In this document: in pieces, positions 13,963-21,589 of the stretch | Layout: the number at the start of each line of letters is the position of its first letter | Numbering within the stretch: the stretch's first letter is position 1 | IMG/VR virus record: IMGVR_UViG_3300045051_000625 | Span: 1-28,288 of that record | Reading direction: 5' to 3' (one strand) | Source: a virus | Length of the DNA stretch: 28,288 nucleotides | The notes under the pieces: model-generated | What the model was told of the DNA's origin: nothing | Databases searched by the model: none | What the model saw: only the letters and a program-made list of their open reading frames with translations | Position numbers and translations under genes: made by a program

Positions 13963-14416
13963 TCTTAGAGCGCTGCGACTGGCGCTGGTGGACGAGGATC
14001 GGGCGCTCCGCAACGCGCGCGATGATCACGAGAACATGACGGCGCTGCGTACGAAGGCCGGACTGGACAGCGGCGCGGTTGTGGGCAAGAACGCCGAAGA
14101 GCGCAAAGTCACACTCGGCTGCTTTCTGGCAGCCGACGCCGCCTATCAGGGCTCGCTGGCGATCCTGCGCGGCTGCGAATGGCAGAGGGATCGCATGGAA
14201 GCGCTGCTGGAGGCGGCGAAGGACGAACGGCGCAAAGAGGAGTGGCAGATCCGGTGTAGGCTCGCTGATGCGATCATATCGCGCAACGTGCAATCGGACA
14301 CCAGTGATCCGGCTGGGGACAGTGCATACAATGATGCGATGCAGTCTGAACTTGACGATGCGCTCGTGTTCGCTGCTCAGAATGGCGTCGATCTAGACGA
14401 CGATCTGCCCTGGTAA
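13952..14416 (+). CDS. Helical protein upstream of the Erf module, 154 aa
   Basis: Long charged helices (about residues 1-30 and 70-115) with KNAEERKVTLGCFLAADAAY between them suggest a coiled-coil antiparallel hairpin; the tail is acidic and ends DDDLPW. Similar helical proteins occur next to annealing-recombinase genes in other phages, but I cannot name the family. AGGAGG precedes the ATG. Two hairpins follow the stop. Confidence 0.75.
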   Translation: MQSNLRALRLALVDEDRALRNARDDHENMTALRTKAGLDSGAVVGKNAEERKVTLGCFLAADAAYQGSLAILRGCEWQRDRMEALLEAAKDERRKEEWQIRCRLADAIISRNVQSDTSDPAGDSAYNDAMQSELDDALVFAAQNGVDLDDDLPW

Positions 14417-14421
14417 CAAAC

Positions 14422-14457
14422 AGAGAGCCGCCGAATGCCCATGATCAGCGGCTCTCT
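14422..14457 (+). terminator. First hairpin after the 154-aa gene
   Basis: AGAGAGCCGC (14422-14431) pairs perfectly with GCGGCTCTCT (14448-14457) around a 16-base loop, five bases after the stop codon. No T-tract follows, so it may be an RNA-stability or pause element working with the second hairpin. Confidence 0.45.
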
Positions 14458-14472
14458 ATTCGGAGGGAAAAG

Positions 14473-14500
14473 AGAGGCGGTTACATCGTACCGCCTCTTT
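14473..14500 (+). terminator. Second hairpin, terminator-like
   Basis: AGAGGCGGT (14473-14481) pairs with ACCGCCTCT (14490-14498) around an 8-base loop, with TTT at the end of the right arm. The T-tract is short, so termination would be partial. It separates the first early gene cluster from the Erf cluster. Confidence 0.5.
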
Positions 14501-14526
14501 CGTAAATTGTCAAGAGGAGGATTACA

Positions 14527-14718
14527 ATGGACGAACGGCAAGCGCTGATCGATGCGCTCACTCAGATCCAGCACGATTACACTAGTATGGACGCGGCATG
14601 CGCCTGCCTGTCAGTGGTCATCTCGTTTCTGCTTCTTGAGCGCGAGGCTGCACTCATGGAGTACTGCGCGCCGATCATGTGTCAGCTTCAGTGTGCGATC
14701 AATGCGACGCGGAATTAG
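14527..14718 (+). CDS. Hypothetical small helical protein, 63 aa
   Basis: AGGAGG lies six bases before ATG 14527. The middle is moderately hydrophobic and cysteine-bearing (DAACACLSVVISFLLLERE; CQLQC near the end). It is probably helical; a membrane role is doubtful. It precedes the Erf-like gene by ten bases and is probably co-transcribed with it. Confidence 0.65.
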   Translation: MDERQALIDALTQIQHDYTSMDAACACLSVVISFLLLEREAALMEYCAPIMCQLQCAINATRN

Positions 14719-14728
14719 GGAGGATAGT

Positions 14729-15442
14729 ATGACAGAGACGAACGAGCGTGCGACGCTCTACCGGAAGATTGCAGCCGTGGCCGGCGCGATCGGACGTATC
14801 GAGAAAGACGGCTACAATCCGCAGCTCAAATACAAGTACGCGACGCCGGCGACTGTGATGGAAGCGGTCAAGCCGTTGCTGGCCGAACACAGTCTTGCGA
14901 TCGTGCCGACTGTCACGAGCGTGATTAAAGAGCCGACTGGCAGTGTAACGCAGAGCGGCGCGGCGAAAGTGATTACGCGCGTGGAAATGACCTACCTCAT
15001 TCTGGACGGCGAAAGCGGCGAAAGCCTCGCAGTGCCGTGGTGCGGAGAGGGAGAGGACTGGAGTGATAAGGGGATCGCCAAAGCGCAGACGATCGCGCTC
15101 CGCACCTTCCTGATCAACTTCCTCCAGATCCCATCGGGAGATGAAGAGATTGATCCTGATGCGCGCCAGCAGTCGGCTCCGATCAAAGGTGCGAATTATG
15201 AGCCGCGTCAACCGGTCAAGTCCCAAGCGCCCGCCTCAAAACCAGAACGAACGCCAGCGGAATTAGCTGATGCAATCAGGGAGCTATGGTCGCGTGAGAA
15301 GGCGCTTGACACGCACAGCACGCCAGCGGACGAACTGGCAACCGACCTGGAAACCGCGCCAGTTGCGCGCCTCAAAGAGTTAGGCCGCAACGCCCAGGCG
15401 CGACTAGCCGCACTGCGCAAGGCAGAAGGGAGGCCGGCATGA
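14729..15442 (+). CDS. Erf-type single-strand annealing protein, 237 aa
   Basis: The first 150 residues fit the ERF family: LYRKIAAVAGAIGRIEKDGY, NPQLKYKYATPATVMEAVKP, a beta-rich middle (VEMTYLILDGESGE) and DKGIAKAQTIALRTFLINFL followed by IPSGDEEIDPD. Such proteins anneal complementary single strands in phage recombination and replication. A Pro/Ala linker leads to a C-terminal helical part. The ATG at 14729 follows GGGAGG; the longer open frame overlaps the previous gene and is not used. Confidence 0.88.
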   Translation: MTETNERATLYRKIAAVAGAIGRIEKDGYNPQLKYKYATPATVMEAVKPLLAEHSLAIVPTVTSVIKEPTGSVTQSGAAKVITRVEMTYLILDGESGESLAVPWCGEGEDWSDKGIAKAQTIALRTFLINFLQIPSGDEEIDPDARQQSAPIKGANYEPRQPVKSQAPASKPERTPAELADAIRELWSREKALDTHSTPADELATDLETAPVARLKELGRNAQARLAALRKAEGRPA

Positions 15443-15657
15443 AAGACCCCACGCAACGGCTGCTCTACCGGTTGCGTGCAAGCATCGTGCGTGAAGAGGC
15501 CGGCGTACTCACAATCCAGGTGCTGCCTGATATGCCAAGCGCAACGGTTGAAGTTAAGGCCAGCGAACTGCGCTACTGGTGTCTGATGCGGCTGTCAACC
15601 CGCGCCGCTCACAAGAACCGGGGAATAGGCGTGCAACGGCCCAAGAAATATAAGTAG
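15439..15657 (+). CDS. Hypothetical basic protein, 72 aa
   Basis: Starts in an ATGA overlap with the Erf-like gene. Beta-rich first half, positively charged C-terminus (RGIGVQRPKKYK), which could bind nucleic acid. No family recognised. A strong hairpin lies just downstream. Confidence 0.65.
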   Translation: MKDPTQRLLYRLRASIVREEAGVLTIQVLPDMPSATVEVKASELRYWCLMRLSTRAAHKNRGIGVQRPKKYK

Positions 15658-15668
15658 ATCTTATCGAA

Positions 15669-15715
15669 ATACGTTCTAGTCATAACAAAATCTTATGACT
15701 AGAACGTATCTTTTT
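15669..15715 (+). terminator. 17-bp perfect hairpin with T5 tract
   Basis: ATACGTTCTAGTCATAA (15669-15685) pairs perfectly with 15693-15709 around a 7-base loop, and TTTTT follows at 15711-15715. It is AT-rich for a terminator but long and perfect. It ends the Erf transcript or serves as a dimer-binding operator next to the following RHH gene. Confidence 0.62.
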
Positions 15716-15728
15716 GCTTCGTAATATA

Positions 15729-15764
15729 GTATAATCTGGATACTCATTTTATATTATGGAGTAT
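15729..15764 (+). promoter_or_regulatory. -10 box and SD-masking hairpin before an RHH gene
   Basis: A perfect TATAAT (about 15730-15735) with no good -35 stands before the RHH gene. ATACTC (15740-15745) can pair with GAGTAT (15759-15764), which holds part of the GGAG ribosome site for the ATG at 15769, so the leader may control translation. Confidence 0.4.
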
Positions 15765-15768
15765 GACA

Positions 15769-15957
15769 ATGCCACGCGAGAAAGGTTTCTGTTTGCGTCT
15801 ATCTGACGACGAATTAGAGCAAGTGCGCCAGCTTGCACAAGCTCACGATCGGTCGATCAACTCCTACATTCGGAGCCTGATCCGGCAAGCTGCGAACAAG
15901 TCCGTTATCGAATTATCCCCGCGCAAGAAAGCCAAGCAAGAAGCCGAATACGTATAA
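15769..15957 (+). CDS. Ribbon-helix-helix protein, 62 aa
   Basis: The sequence fits an RHH regulator: strand FCLRLSDDEL, first helix EQVRQLAQAHDRS, then INSYIRSLIRQAANKS, and a basic tail with PRKKAKQEA. ATG 15769 is preferred over 15763 since GGAG lies seven bases upstream. The gene stands alone between a hairpin and the primase gene. It could control replication or its own synthesis through the nearby palindromes. Confidence 0.72.
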   Translation: MPREKGFCLRLSDDELEQVRQLAQAHDRSINSYIRSLIRQAANKSVIELSPRKKAKQEAEYV

Positions 15958-15966
15958 GAGGCGACT

Positions 15967-18132
15967 ATGACTACGCTGGTAGATACGGCGATAGGCTATG
16001 CCATGCGTTTTGGCTGGTCAGTTCACCCGGTCAACACCAAGAAACAGCCAATCACGCCGCATGGTCGCAACGACGCTACACGCGACGAACAGGCGATCAG
16101 GAAGCTCTTTCGCAACGGCGCACAGATCGGCGTCGCAACCGGCGTAGAAAGCAACCTGTTCGTACTCGACATTGATCTAGACGAAACCAAAGGCGTCAAC
16201 GGCTATGAGACGCTGGAGTACCTGGAAGGCGTGCATGGAAAACTGCCTGCAACGCCCTGCCAGCGCACCGGGCGCGGCGGATTGCAATACCTCTTTCGCC
16301 ACAAAGCCGGACTCAAAAACAGCAGCGGCAAGATCGGCGCTGGCGTCGATACCAGAGGCGAGGGCGGCTACATCGTCGTCACTCCTAGTCGCAACCAGGC
16401 CGGCCCCTATGAATGGATCGTATCCCCGAACGACTGCCCATTAGCTGACTGCCCCCAGTGGATTATCGACGCGCTGAAGGAAGCTGAGAAGCCCCAGGAG
16501 CCGCAAGTCGGCGCAAACGGCAACGAGCGCACCTATTGCCAGAAAATGTTAGGCCAGGCGGTTGCGCGGGTTGCGACTGCGCCGGACGGCCAAAAGCATG
16601 AGATGCTGCTGAAAATGGCGCGCTGGCTCGGCGGCTTTGTGCCGACGTTGAATGAAGCAGAGATTGAAAGCGCGCTGTTTGCAGCTATCGAGATGCGAGC
16701 AGACGACCATCGCAACGCCCGGCAGACGATCAAAGACGGAATAGCGTACGGCAAGGCGCAACCGCTTGAACCGCCGAAGCAACGCCAGCAGGCAGCGCCA
16801 ATTAATGTCAATCCGCAAACAGGCGAGATATTGGACAAGGATCGTCCGATAATCAAACCGCATATCGAATATGTAGTGGACTGGCGATCGGAGATCATCT
16901 CACTTCGCGATCTCCAGAATAAACACTTCGATCCTGAGAAGTGGATAATCGAGCGCATCTTACCGGAAGGGGCGTGCCTTCTGGCAGCGAAGTACAAGAG
17001 TTATAAGTCGTGGCTCTGTCTTGGGTTAGGACTGGCGATTAGCATGGGCGGCAAGGCACTGGGACAACTGGAAGTGGAAAAAGGCCATGTGCTGTATCTT
17101 GATCTCGAAGGACGCCAGCAGCGCATCAAGAAGCGCACACGGGCAATCTTAGGAGTGCAACAGATCGACTGGCCGGATAACTTTCATGTGACGACGAAAT
17201 GGCCGCGTGGAGAGGAAGGCGTTCGGGAGCTTGAGCAGTGGTTCAGCTCCTACCCTGATACCATCTATGTCTGCATTGATGTGTTAGGCGATTTTCGCCG
17301 TCCAATAGACAAACACGAAATGGGCTATCAGTACGACCGGGATACGGTGCAACCGCTGAATGAGCTGGCCGAACGCTACCACGCTGCGATTCATCTCGTA
17401 CACCATTTCAACAAAATGAAGAACATCGCCGGCGATATTATGGATAGCATCAGCGGCACTACTGGTCTTCCCAGCGCTGTAAATACAATGTGGGGACTAT
17501 CGAAAGATCCGAATGATAGTCACATCACGATCCTGAGCTTGCGCGGCCGCGATCTGGAGAATGACGAACCGATCGCGTTGAAGTGGGATGACTATCTCAA
17601 CCTGCACGTAATCGAAGGCCCGGCGCGCGAAGTGTCTGTGAGCGCCGAACGCAAGTCAATCCTGAACGTACTGTCTGATGACCAGCCGCGCACGCCAAAA
17701 GAGATAGCAGCGGAGATAGGACGCTCTGTACCAAACGTACAGCAGCTCTTACGCAAGCTCTTGAACGATGGGTTGATCGAGAAACCGGTTTATGGCTGCT
17801 ACGCTAGAATACCCACAAAAGCCGATCAGACCGATCAGACCGATCAGAGTGATAATAGCGATCAGAGTGATAACTCTGATCGGCATGTACCGACTCTGAT
17901 CGGTGGTTTTCCTACCGATCAGAGTCGTGTGGGGCATCAGGAAGACCCAAACGCCAACTCTGATCGGTCTGATCGCTATGTAGAGGGGGTATCTATTTTC
18001 AGCGGTTTGTCAAAAAGAGATGCATTCCAGCTTCGCAACTACTTGCGACTGCCGGATTACCAGGATCGCGCGCGGCGATTGTGCAATAAGTATGGGCTTG
18101 ACTATGAGCAAGCTAGGAAGGAAGTGCTATGA
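15967..18132 (+). CDS. Primase-polymerase fused to RepA-like ATPase/helicase, 721 aa
   Basis: Residues of about 1-180 form a bifunctional primase/polymerase (prim-pol) domain: GWSVHPVNTKKQPITPHGR, the metal-binding DID in FVLDIDLD (Asp68, Asp70), GRGGLQYLF and VDTRGEGGYIVVTPSR. Residues of about 315-560 resemble AAA_25/RepA-type hexameric ATPases: a P-loop AKYKSYKS (about 342-349) lacking the usual glycines, VLYLDLEG, TIYVCIDVLGDFR (Walker B) and LVHHFNKM. A winged-helix segment (RTPKEIAAEIGRSVPNVQQL) follows, then a D/S/Q-rich linker coded by iteron-like repeats and a helical C-terminus. It would prime and unwind at the phage origin, possibly the one inside this gene. ATG 15967 follows AGAGG. 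Confidence 0.88.
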   Translation: MTTLVDTAIGYAMRFGWSVHPVNTKKQPITPHGRNDATRDEQAIRKLFRNGAQIGVATGVESNLFVLDIDLDETKGVNGYETLEYLEGVHGKLPATPCQRTGRGGLQYLFRHKAGLKNSSGKIGAGVDTRGEGGYIVVTPSRNQAGPYEWIVSPNDCPLADCPQWIIDALKEAEKPQEPQVGANGNERTYCQKMLGQAVARVATAPDGQKHEMLLKMARWLGGFVPTLNEAEIESALFAAIEMRADDHRNARQTIKDGIAYGKAQPLEPPKQRQQAAPINVNPQTGEILDKDRPIIKPHIEYVVDWRSEIISLRDLQNKHFDPEKWIIERILPEGACLLAAKYKSYKSWLCLGLGLAISMGGKALGQLEVEKGHVLYLDLEGRQQRIKKRTRAILGVQQIDWPDNFHVTTKWPRGEEGVRELEQWFSSYPDTIYVCIDVLGDFRRPIDKHEMGYQYDRDTVQPLNELAERYHAAIHLVHHFNKMKNIAGDIMDSISGTTGLPSAVNTMWGLSKDPNDSHITILSLRGRDLENDEPIALKWDDYLNLHVIEGPAREVSVSAERKSILNVLSDDQPRTPKEIAAEIGRSVPNVQQLLRKLLNDGLIEKPVYGCYARIPTKADQTDQTDQSDNSDQSDNSDRHVPTLIGGFPTDQSRVGHQEDPNANSDRSDRYVEGVSIFSGLSKRDAFQLRNYLRLPDYQDRARRLCNKYGLDYEQARKEVL
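17822..17976. other. Iteron-like repeat cluster, candidate replication origin
   Basis: Nine copies of CCGATCAGA or its complement TCTGATCGG (two with one mismatch) lie in 155 bases: forward at 17822, 17831, 17840, 17858 and 17915; reverse at 17875, 17895, 17959 and 17968. The first three are directly tandem. Two hairpins form: CGATCAGAGT with ACTCTGATCG across 4 bases (17859-17882), and CGACTCTGATCGGT with its exact complement across 9 bases (17891-17927). The repeats code for a D/S/Q-rich linker of the replication protein. Iterons inside an initiator gene mirror the lambda origin inside gene O; origin function is inferred. Confidence 0.65.
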
Positions 18133-18371
18133 CTGATGACCTAGACTTCACGCCGCGTCCGAGCCGCGCGCGAGTGCCAATCTTCTGCCAGCAGTGTAGA
18201 AAGCAGGGCCGGGTCGCGTACCGGCAGGACGACAATCCGCGTTATGGCGGCGGGCGCTACAGCGGGCCGACGATGGCGCTTACAGCGTACCTGGCAGGCG
18301 CTCCGAAGGTGTGCCAGTCGTGCGACATGGCAACGTTAACCGCACTCGATTTATTTAGCGAACAGGAGTAA
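18129..18371 (+). CDS. Small zinc-ribbon protein, 80 aa
   Basis: Cysteine pairs FCQQC (about residues 19-23) and VCQSC (about 61-65) frame a Gly/Tyr-rich loop, a zinc-ribbon layout with a long insert. It starts in an ATGA overlap with the primase-helicase gene, so it is translationally coupled to it and may assist replication. Family not identified. Confidence 0.72.
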   Translation: MTDDLDFTPRPSRARVPIFCQQCRKQGRVAYRQDDNPRYGGGRYSGPTMALTAYLAGAPKVCQSCDMATLTALDLFSEQE

Positions 18372-18376
18372 CGATT

Positions 18377-18568
18377 ATGGCGACAGACAAGCCGGCGTAC
18401 AAAGTGACAATTAAGCTGGAAGGCGTCAATCCGGAATTGATCAGCGAAGCGATGGGAGAATTGCGCGAGCGTGCCAGCGAATACGATCAGATTGTGGCGG
18501 CGCAAGCAACACTGACAATCGAGAGCTGGAAAGAAGCCCCGCTCCGATCGATCATTGACTGGAATTAG
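18377..18568 (+). CDS. Hypothetical small protein, 63 aa
   Basis: AGGAG precedes ATG 18377 by eight bases, five bases after the zinc-ribbon gene. Strand YKVTIKLEG, helix PELISEAMGELRERASEYDQI, strand ATLTIES: a compact alpha/beta protein. Unknown role; the replication context is the only hint. Confidence 0.65.
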   Translation: MATDKPAYKVTIKLEGVNPELISEAMGELRERASEYDQIVAAQATLTIESWKEAPLRSIIDWN

Positions 18569-18572
18569 GGGA

Positions 18573-18600
18573 TTGACTTTGCGCGAGATTGTGGTAGGAT
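18573..18600 (+). promoter_or_regulatory. Promoter for the helicase-methyltransferase group
   Basis: TTGACT (18573-18578), 16 bases and TAGGAT (18595-18600) lie 31 bases before the helicase ATG, in the only real gap of this stretch. Confidence 0.55.
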
Positions 18601-18631
18601 AAGGTTGCAACATTATCACAGAGAGGGAGAT

Positions 18632-20038
18632 ATGACAGACCTGGAAACATTCCTCGAAACCAAGCGGATCACCGCACCGCTGAGCGGCTTCGACATCGAT
18701 CAATCGGCGCTCAATCCCGCTGCATTCGACTGGCAGAAGCTCATCACGCAGTGGGCCATTCGGCGCGGCAAGGCGGCCATCTTCGCCGATTACGGACTAG
18801 GCAAGACGCTGCAAATTCTGATGTACGCTCAGGCGATCATTGAGCGCACGAACAAGCCGTTCCTGATCTTGTCGCCGCTTGGGGCGGCGAAGCAAACCAG
18901 CCATATCGAATCTCCAAAGTTCGGCTATGACGCCATATACTGCAAGTCGCAGGACGACGTACCGGGCAGGGCTGTTATCTGTGTCACGAACTATGAGCGG
19001 TTGCACCTGTTCGATCCGCGCGCATTCGGCGGCATGGCGGCTGACGAGGCCAGCATTATCAAGGACTTCGCCGGCAAGATCCGTAATCAGATTATGGGCA
19101 TGTTTCGCTATATGCCGTACAAACTGCTGGCGACTGCTACGCCTAGTCCGAATGACCATGCCGAGCTGGGCAACTATTGCCAGGCGCTCGACATCATGAG
19201 CTATCAGGAGATGTTGTCAACATTCTTCGAGCGCCGTGAGAAAAGCAGTTCGGCATGGTCGCTGGGGGGCTGGGGGGCGCAAAAGTTTTGGGAATGGCTC
19301 GCATCGTGGGCGATGGTCATTCGTAAGCCGTCCGATCTTGGCTACTCAGATGATGGCTACAACTTGCCGCCGCTCCATATCCACACGATCGACGTGGCAC
19401 GCAACGAACGGCGATATATTCAGGCGCAAGGTGCGCAACTCTATCTCTTCCCGGTCGAGGCGCGCGGCATGTCTGATCAGCGCAATGCGCGCAAGGTGAC
19501 AATGGAGGATCGGGTTGAGGCGATCGCCGAGATGGTCAGCGCCTCGAATGAGCAGTGGGTAATATGGGGCGAAACGAACGCTGAGTGCGACTATGCTGAG
19601 AAGCGCCTCAAGGACGCGGTGCAGGTCGCAGGTCGTCACACGGAAGACCACAAAGAGGATAGCATCATACGGTTTAGGCGGGGATCTATCCGTGTGCTGG
19701 TATCGAAAACCAAAATATTCGGCCACGGACTGAACCTCCAGAACTGTCACATGACCGCCTACCTCGGCTGGTCTAACAGTTTTGAGCAGTTCGATCAGAG
19801 CTTGCACCGCTTCCATCGTTATGGACAGCCGCACGCTGTACACGCGCACATCGCATCGACCGACTTTGACGGCGCGATTGTTCGCAATATCGAGCGCAAG
19901 CGCACCGAACACGAAGAGAGGATCAATAACGTCGTACAACACATGCAGGCGTTCACGCTGGTGAACGTGCAGGGTGCGCGGCGTGAACAAATCGAATATC
20001 AGCCGACAATGCCCATGCGCATTCCCGCATGGCTGTAA
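18632..20038 (+). CDS. SNF2-like superfamily II helicase, 468 aa
   Basis: Motif I ADYGLGKT (residues 52-59) is followed by motif Ia LILSPLGA, Walker B as ADEAS (near 142), motif III TATPSP, and in the second lobe VLVSKTKIFGHGLNLQNCH and QSLHRFHRYGQ (motif VI with its arginines). The Asp-Glu-Ala-Ser box and HRxGQ ending fit SNF2-type translocases found in phage replication modules. It probably remodels DNA or protein-DNA complexes. ATG 18632 follows AGAGGGAGA; the upstream TTG extension is not needed. The methyltransferase gene follows after nine bases. Confidence 0.9.
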   Translation: MTDLETFLETKRITAPLSGFDIDQSALNPAAFDWQKLITQWAIRRGKAAIFADYGLGKTLQILMYAQAIIERTNKPFLILSPLGAAKQTSHIESPKFGYDAIYCKSQDDVPGRAVICVTNYERLHLFDPRAFGGMAADEASIIKDFAGKIRNQIMGMFRYMPYKLLATATPSPNDHAELGNYCQALDIMSYQEMLSTFFERREKSSSAWSLGGWGAQKFWEWLASWAMVIRKPSDLGYSDDGYNLPPLHIHTIDVARNERRYIQAQGAQLYLFPVEARGMSDQRNARKVTMEDRVEAIAEMVSASNEQWVIWGETNAECDYAEKRLKDAVQVAGRHTEDHKEDSIIRFRRGSIRVLVSKTKIFGHGLNLQNCHMTAYLGWSNSFEQFDQSLHRFHRYGQPHAVHAHIASTDFDGAIVRNIERKRTEHEERINNVVQHMQAFTLVNVQGARREQIEYQPTMPMRIPAWL

Positions 20039-20047
20039 GGAGCGACT

Positions 20048-21019
20048 ATGTTTCCTGACAACGTGAAAGTGATCGATCAACTCGTCTCTGACCGTTTCGC
20101 CGCTTATCACGGCGACAGTTGCGAAGTGATGAAGGGACTCCCAGACAACAGTATCCACTTCTCCATCTATTCGCCGCCGTTCGCCGACCTGTTTACGTAC
20201 AGCGCCAGTGAGCGCGATCTTGGCAACAGCAAAGGCGACACAGAATTTATGTTCCACTTCCGCTACATCGTGCGCGAACTGTACCGCGTGCTGATGCCTG
20301 GTCGTCTTATGGCGGTTCACTGTATGCCGCTTGGCTACATGAAGTATAAAGACGGCTATGTCGGAATAAAGGATTTTCCCGGCAAGCTCATCAGGATTTT
20401 CGAGCGCGCCGGATTCATCATGCATCAGCCGAACATCACGATCTGGCGCGATCCGGTTATCGAGCGCGCCAGATCGAACGTTAACCGATTACTGCATTCG
20501 CAGATCATTGCTGATAAGGCGAAGTGCGGCGTAGGCACGCCTGATTACTTGGTCGTGATGCGCAAGCCGGGTGAAAACACCCAGCCGATTGAACACTGTT
20601 TTCAGCGCTATGTCGGAGAAATGCCAGAGCCGCAAGCAACCTACACGACGGACGACGATCCCTACAACCGCTATTCGATCGAGGTATGGCAGCGGTACGC
20701 ATCTCCGGTTTGGTTTGACATTGATCGCGGTGATACGTTGAACGATCAAGGATCGCAAGAGATCGATCGGGAGAAGCACATTTGCCCATTGCAGTTGGGC
20801 GTTATTCGTCGCGCCCTGCACATCTGGACGAATCCCGGCGATATAGTGATCGATCCGTTTAGCGGCATCGGGTCAACTGGCGTTGTGAGCTTGCAGGAAG
20901 GCCGCAGAGCCGTGCTTTGTGAGCTTAAGCGATCATACTATAGTCGAGGTCTTACAAATCTTCTGGACGCTGATCAGGTGCAGGCATCGCCGAACTTCCT
21001 GCATCTCGTGGAGGCGTGA
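20048..21019 (+). CDS. DNA methyltransferase, N4-cytosine/N6-adenine type, 323 aa
   Basis: Catalytic motif IV is SPPF (residues 42-45) and the AdoMet-binding motif I is DPFSGIGSTG (about 268-277), so motif IV precedes motif I as in beta-class enzymes. SPPF/Y is typical of N4-cytosine enzymes but also occurs in some N6-adenine enzymes, so the base is undecided. A central stretch (about 165-260) could recognise the target. No partner restriction gene lies next to it; the likely role is to protect phage DNA from host restriction, or to mark DNA for replication. GGAGCG precedes ATG. Confidence 0.9.
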   Translation: MFPDNVKVIDQLVSDRFAAYHGDSCEVMKGLPDNSIHFSIYSPPFADLFTYSASERDLGNSKGDTEFMFHFRYIVRELYRVLMPGRLMAVHCMPLGYMKYKDGYVGIKDFPGKLIRIFERAGFIMHQPNITIWRDPVIERARSNVNRLLHSQIIADKAKCGVGTPDYLVVMRKPGENTQPIEHCFQRYVGEMPEPQATYTTDDDPYNRYSIEVWQRYASPVWFDIDRGDTLNDQGSQEIDREKHICPLQLGVIRRALHIWTNPGDIVIDPFSGIGSTGVVSLQEGRRAVLCELKRSYYSRGLTNLLDADQVQASPNFLHLVEA

Positions 21020-21020
21020 G

Positions 21021-21221
21021 ATGGATTTGCACTCCAGTCGCCATGCCACTGAACAGCAAATGAGCGACGGCGATTGCCCGCTTGACGGTATACCGATCAG
21101 GAAGCACAAGCGCTGCGACAAGTGCCATATCCTAATCGGGCCGCCGCACTATGAGCATATTGCAATCGAGATTGACGGCCGAACGTATTGCAGCGATTGC
21201 GCTGCAAGGGGGAAGAAGTGA
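21021..21221 (+). CDS. Small zinc-binding protein, 66 aa
   Basis: The C-terminal half has RCDKCHILIG and TYCSDCAARG, giving C-x2-C and C-x2-C spaced by about 22 residues, a zinc-ribbon or LIM-like knuckle, with a further Cys at CPLDG. GGAGG lies six bases before ATG 21021; an internal ATG at 21060 is a weaker choice. Ends in a GTGA overlap with the MazG-like gene. Confidence 0.7.
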   Translation: MDLHSSRHATEQQMSDGDCPLDGIPIRKHKRCDKCHILIGPPHYEHIAIEIDGRTYCSDCAARGKK

Positions 21222-21589
21222 ACGCAAACGAATACCAGACGGCGGCCGCCCGCACGCTGATCGCCGAACCGGATCACGCATTCAGCGGCAATGAGCTGAT
21301 GCTCATGTGGTGCGCTTTGGGCCTCGGCGGGGAAGCTGGAGAAGTGTTAGACCATCTCAAGAAGGGTATCTGTCACCAGCACGGTGTCGATCGGACGAAG
21401 ATCACGGAAGAGTTAGGCGATCTGATGTGGTATGTTGCATCGATCTGCGAGCTATCCGACATATCGCTATCGCTGGTCATGGAACGCAACATCGCAAAGC
21501 TCCTGAAGCGCTACCCCGATGGCTACAACAGCGCTGACAGCAAAGCGCGCGTTGATGAGCTTGACGATGTGCTTATGGAGGATCAATGA
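21218..21589 (+). CDS. MazG-like nucleotide pyrophosphohydrolase, 123 aa
   Basis: The all-alpha NTP-PPase motifs are present: GLGGEAGEVLDHLKK (EAGE giving the E-x2-E metal site) and ITEELGDLMWYVASI (EELGD, E-x3-D). Members hydrolyse nucleoside triphosphates to monophosphates; in phages they may alter host nucleotide or alarmone pools. The GTG start (21218) overlaps the preceding stop and follows a G-rich ribosome site; the earlier in-frame start lies inside the previous gene. Ends in an ATGA overlap. Confidence 0.85.
   Translation: MNANEYQTAAARTLIAEPDHAFSGNELMLMWCALGLGGEAGEVLDHLKKGICHQHGVDRTKITEELGDLMWYVASICELSDISLSLVMERNIAKLLKRYPDGYNSADSKARVDELDDVLMEDQ

Noticed and set aside
12179-15957. 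Lysogeny switch, from RHH regulators and divergent promoters
   Set aside because: No integrase, excisionase, attachment site or CI/Cro-type repressor is visible; RHH proteins are also common in lytic phages. The missing part of the genome could change this.
17822-17976. CRISPR array
   Set aside because: Repeats are only 9 bp, occur in both orientations and have uneven spacing, and they code a protein linker.
19346-20425. Minus-strand ORF of 359 codons
   Set aside because: It is antisense to the helicase and methyltransferase genes, both of which show full motif sets, and it has none of its own.
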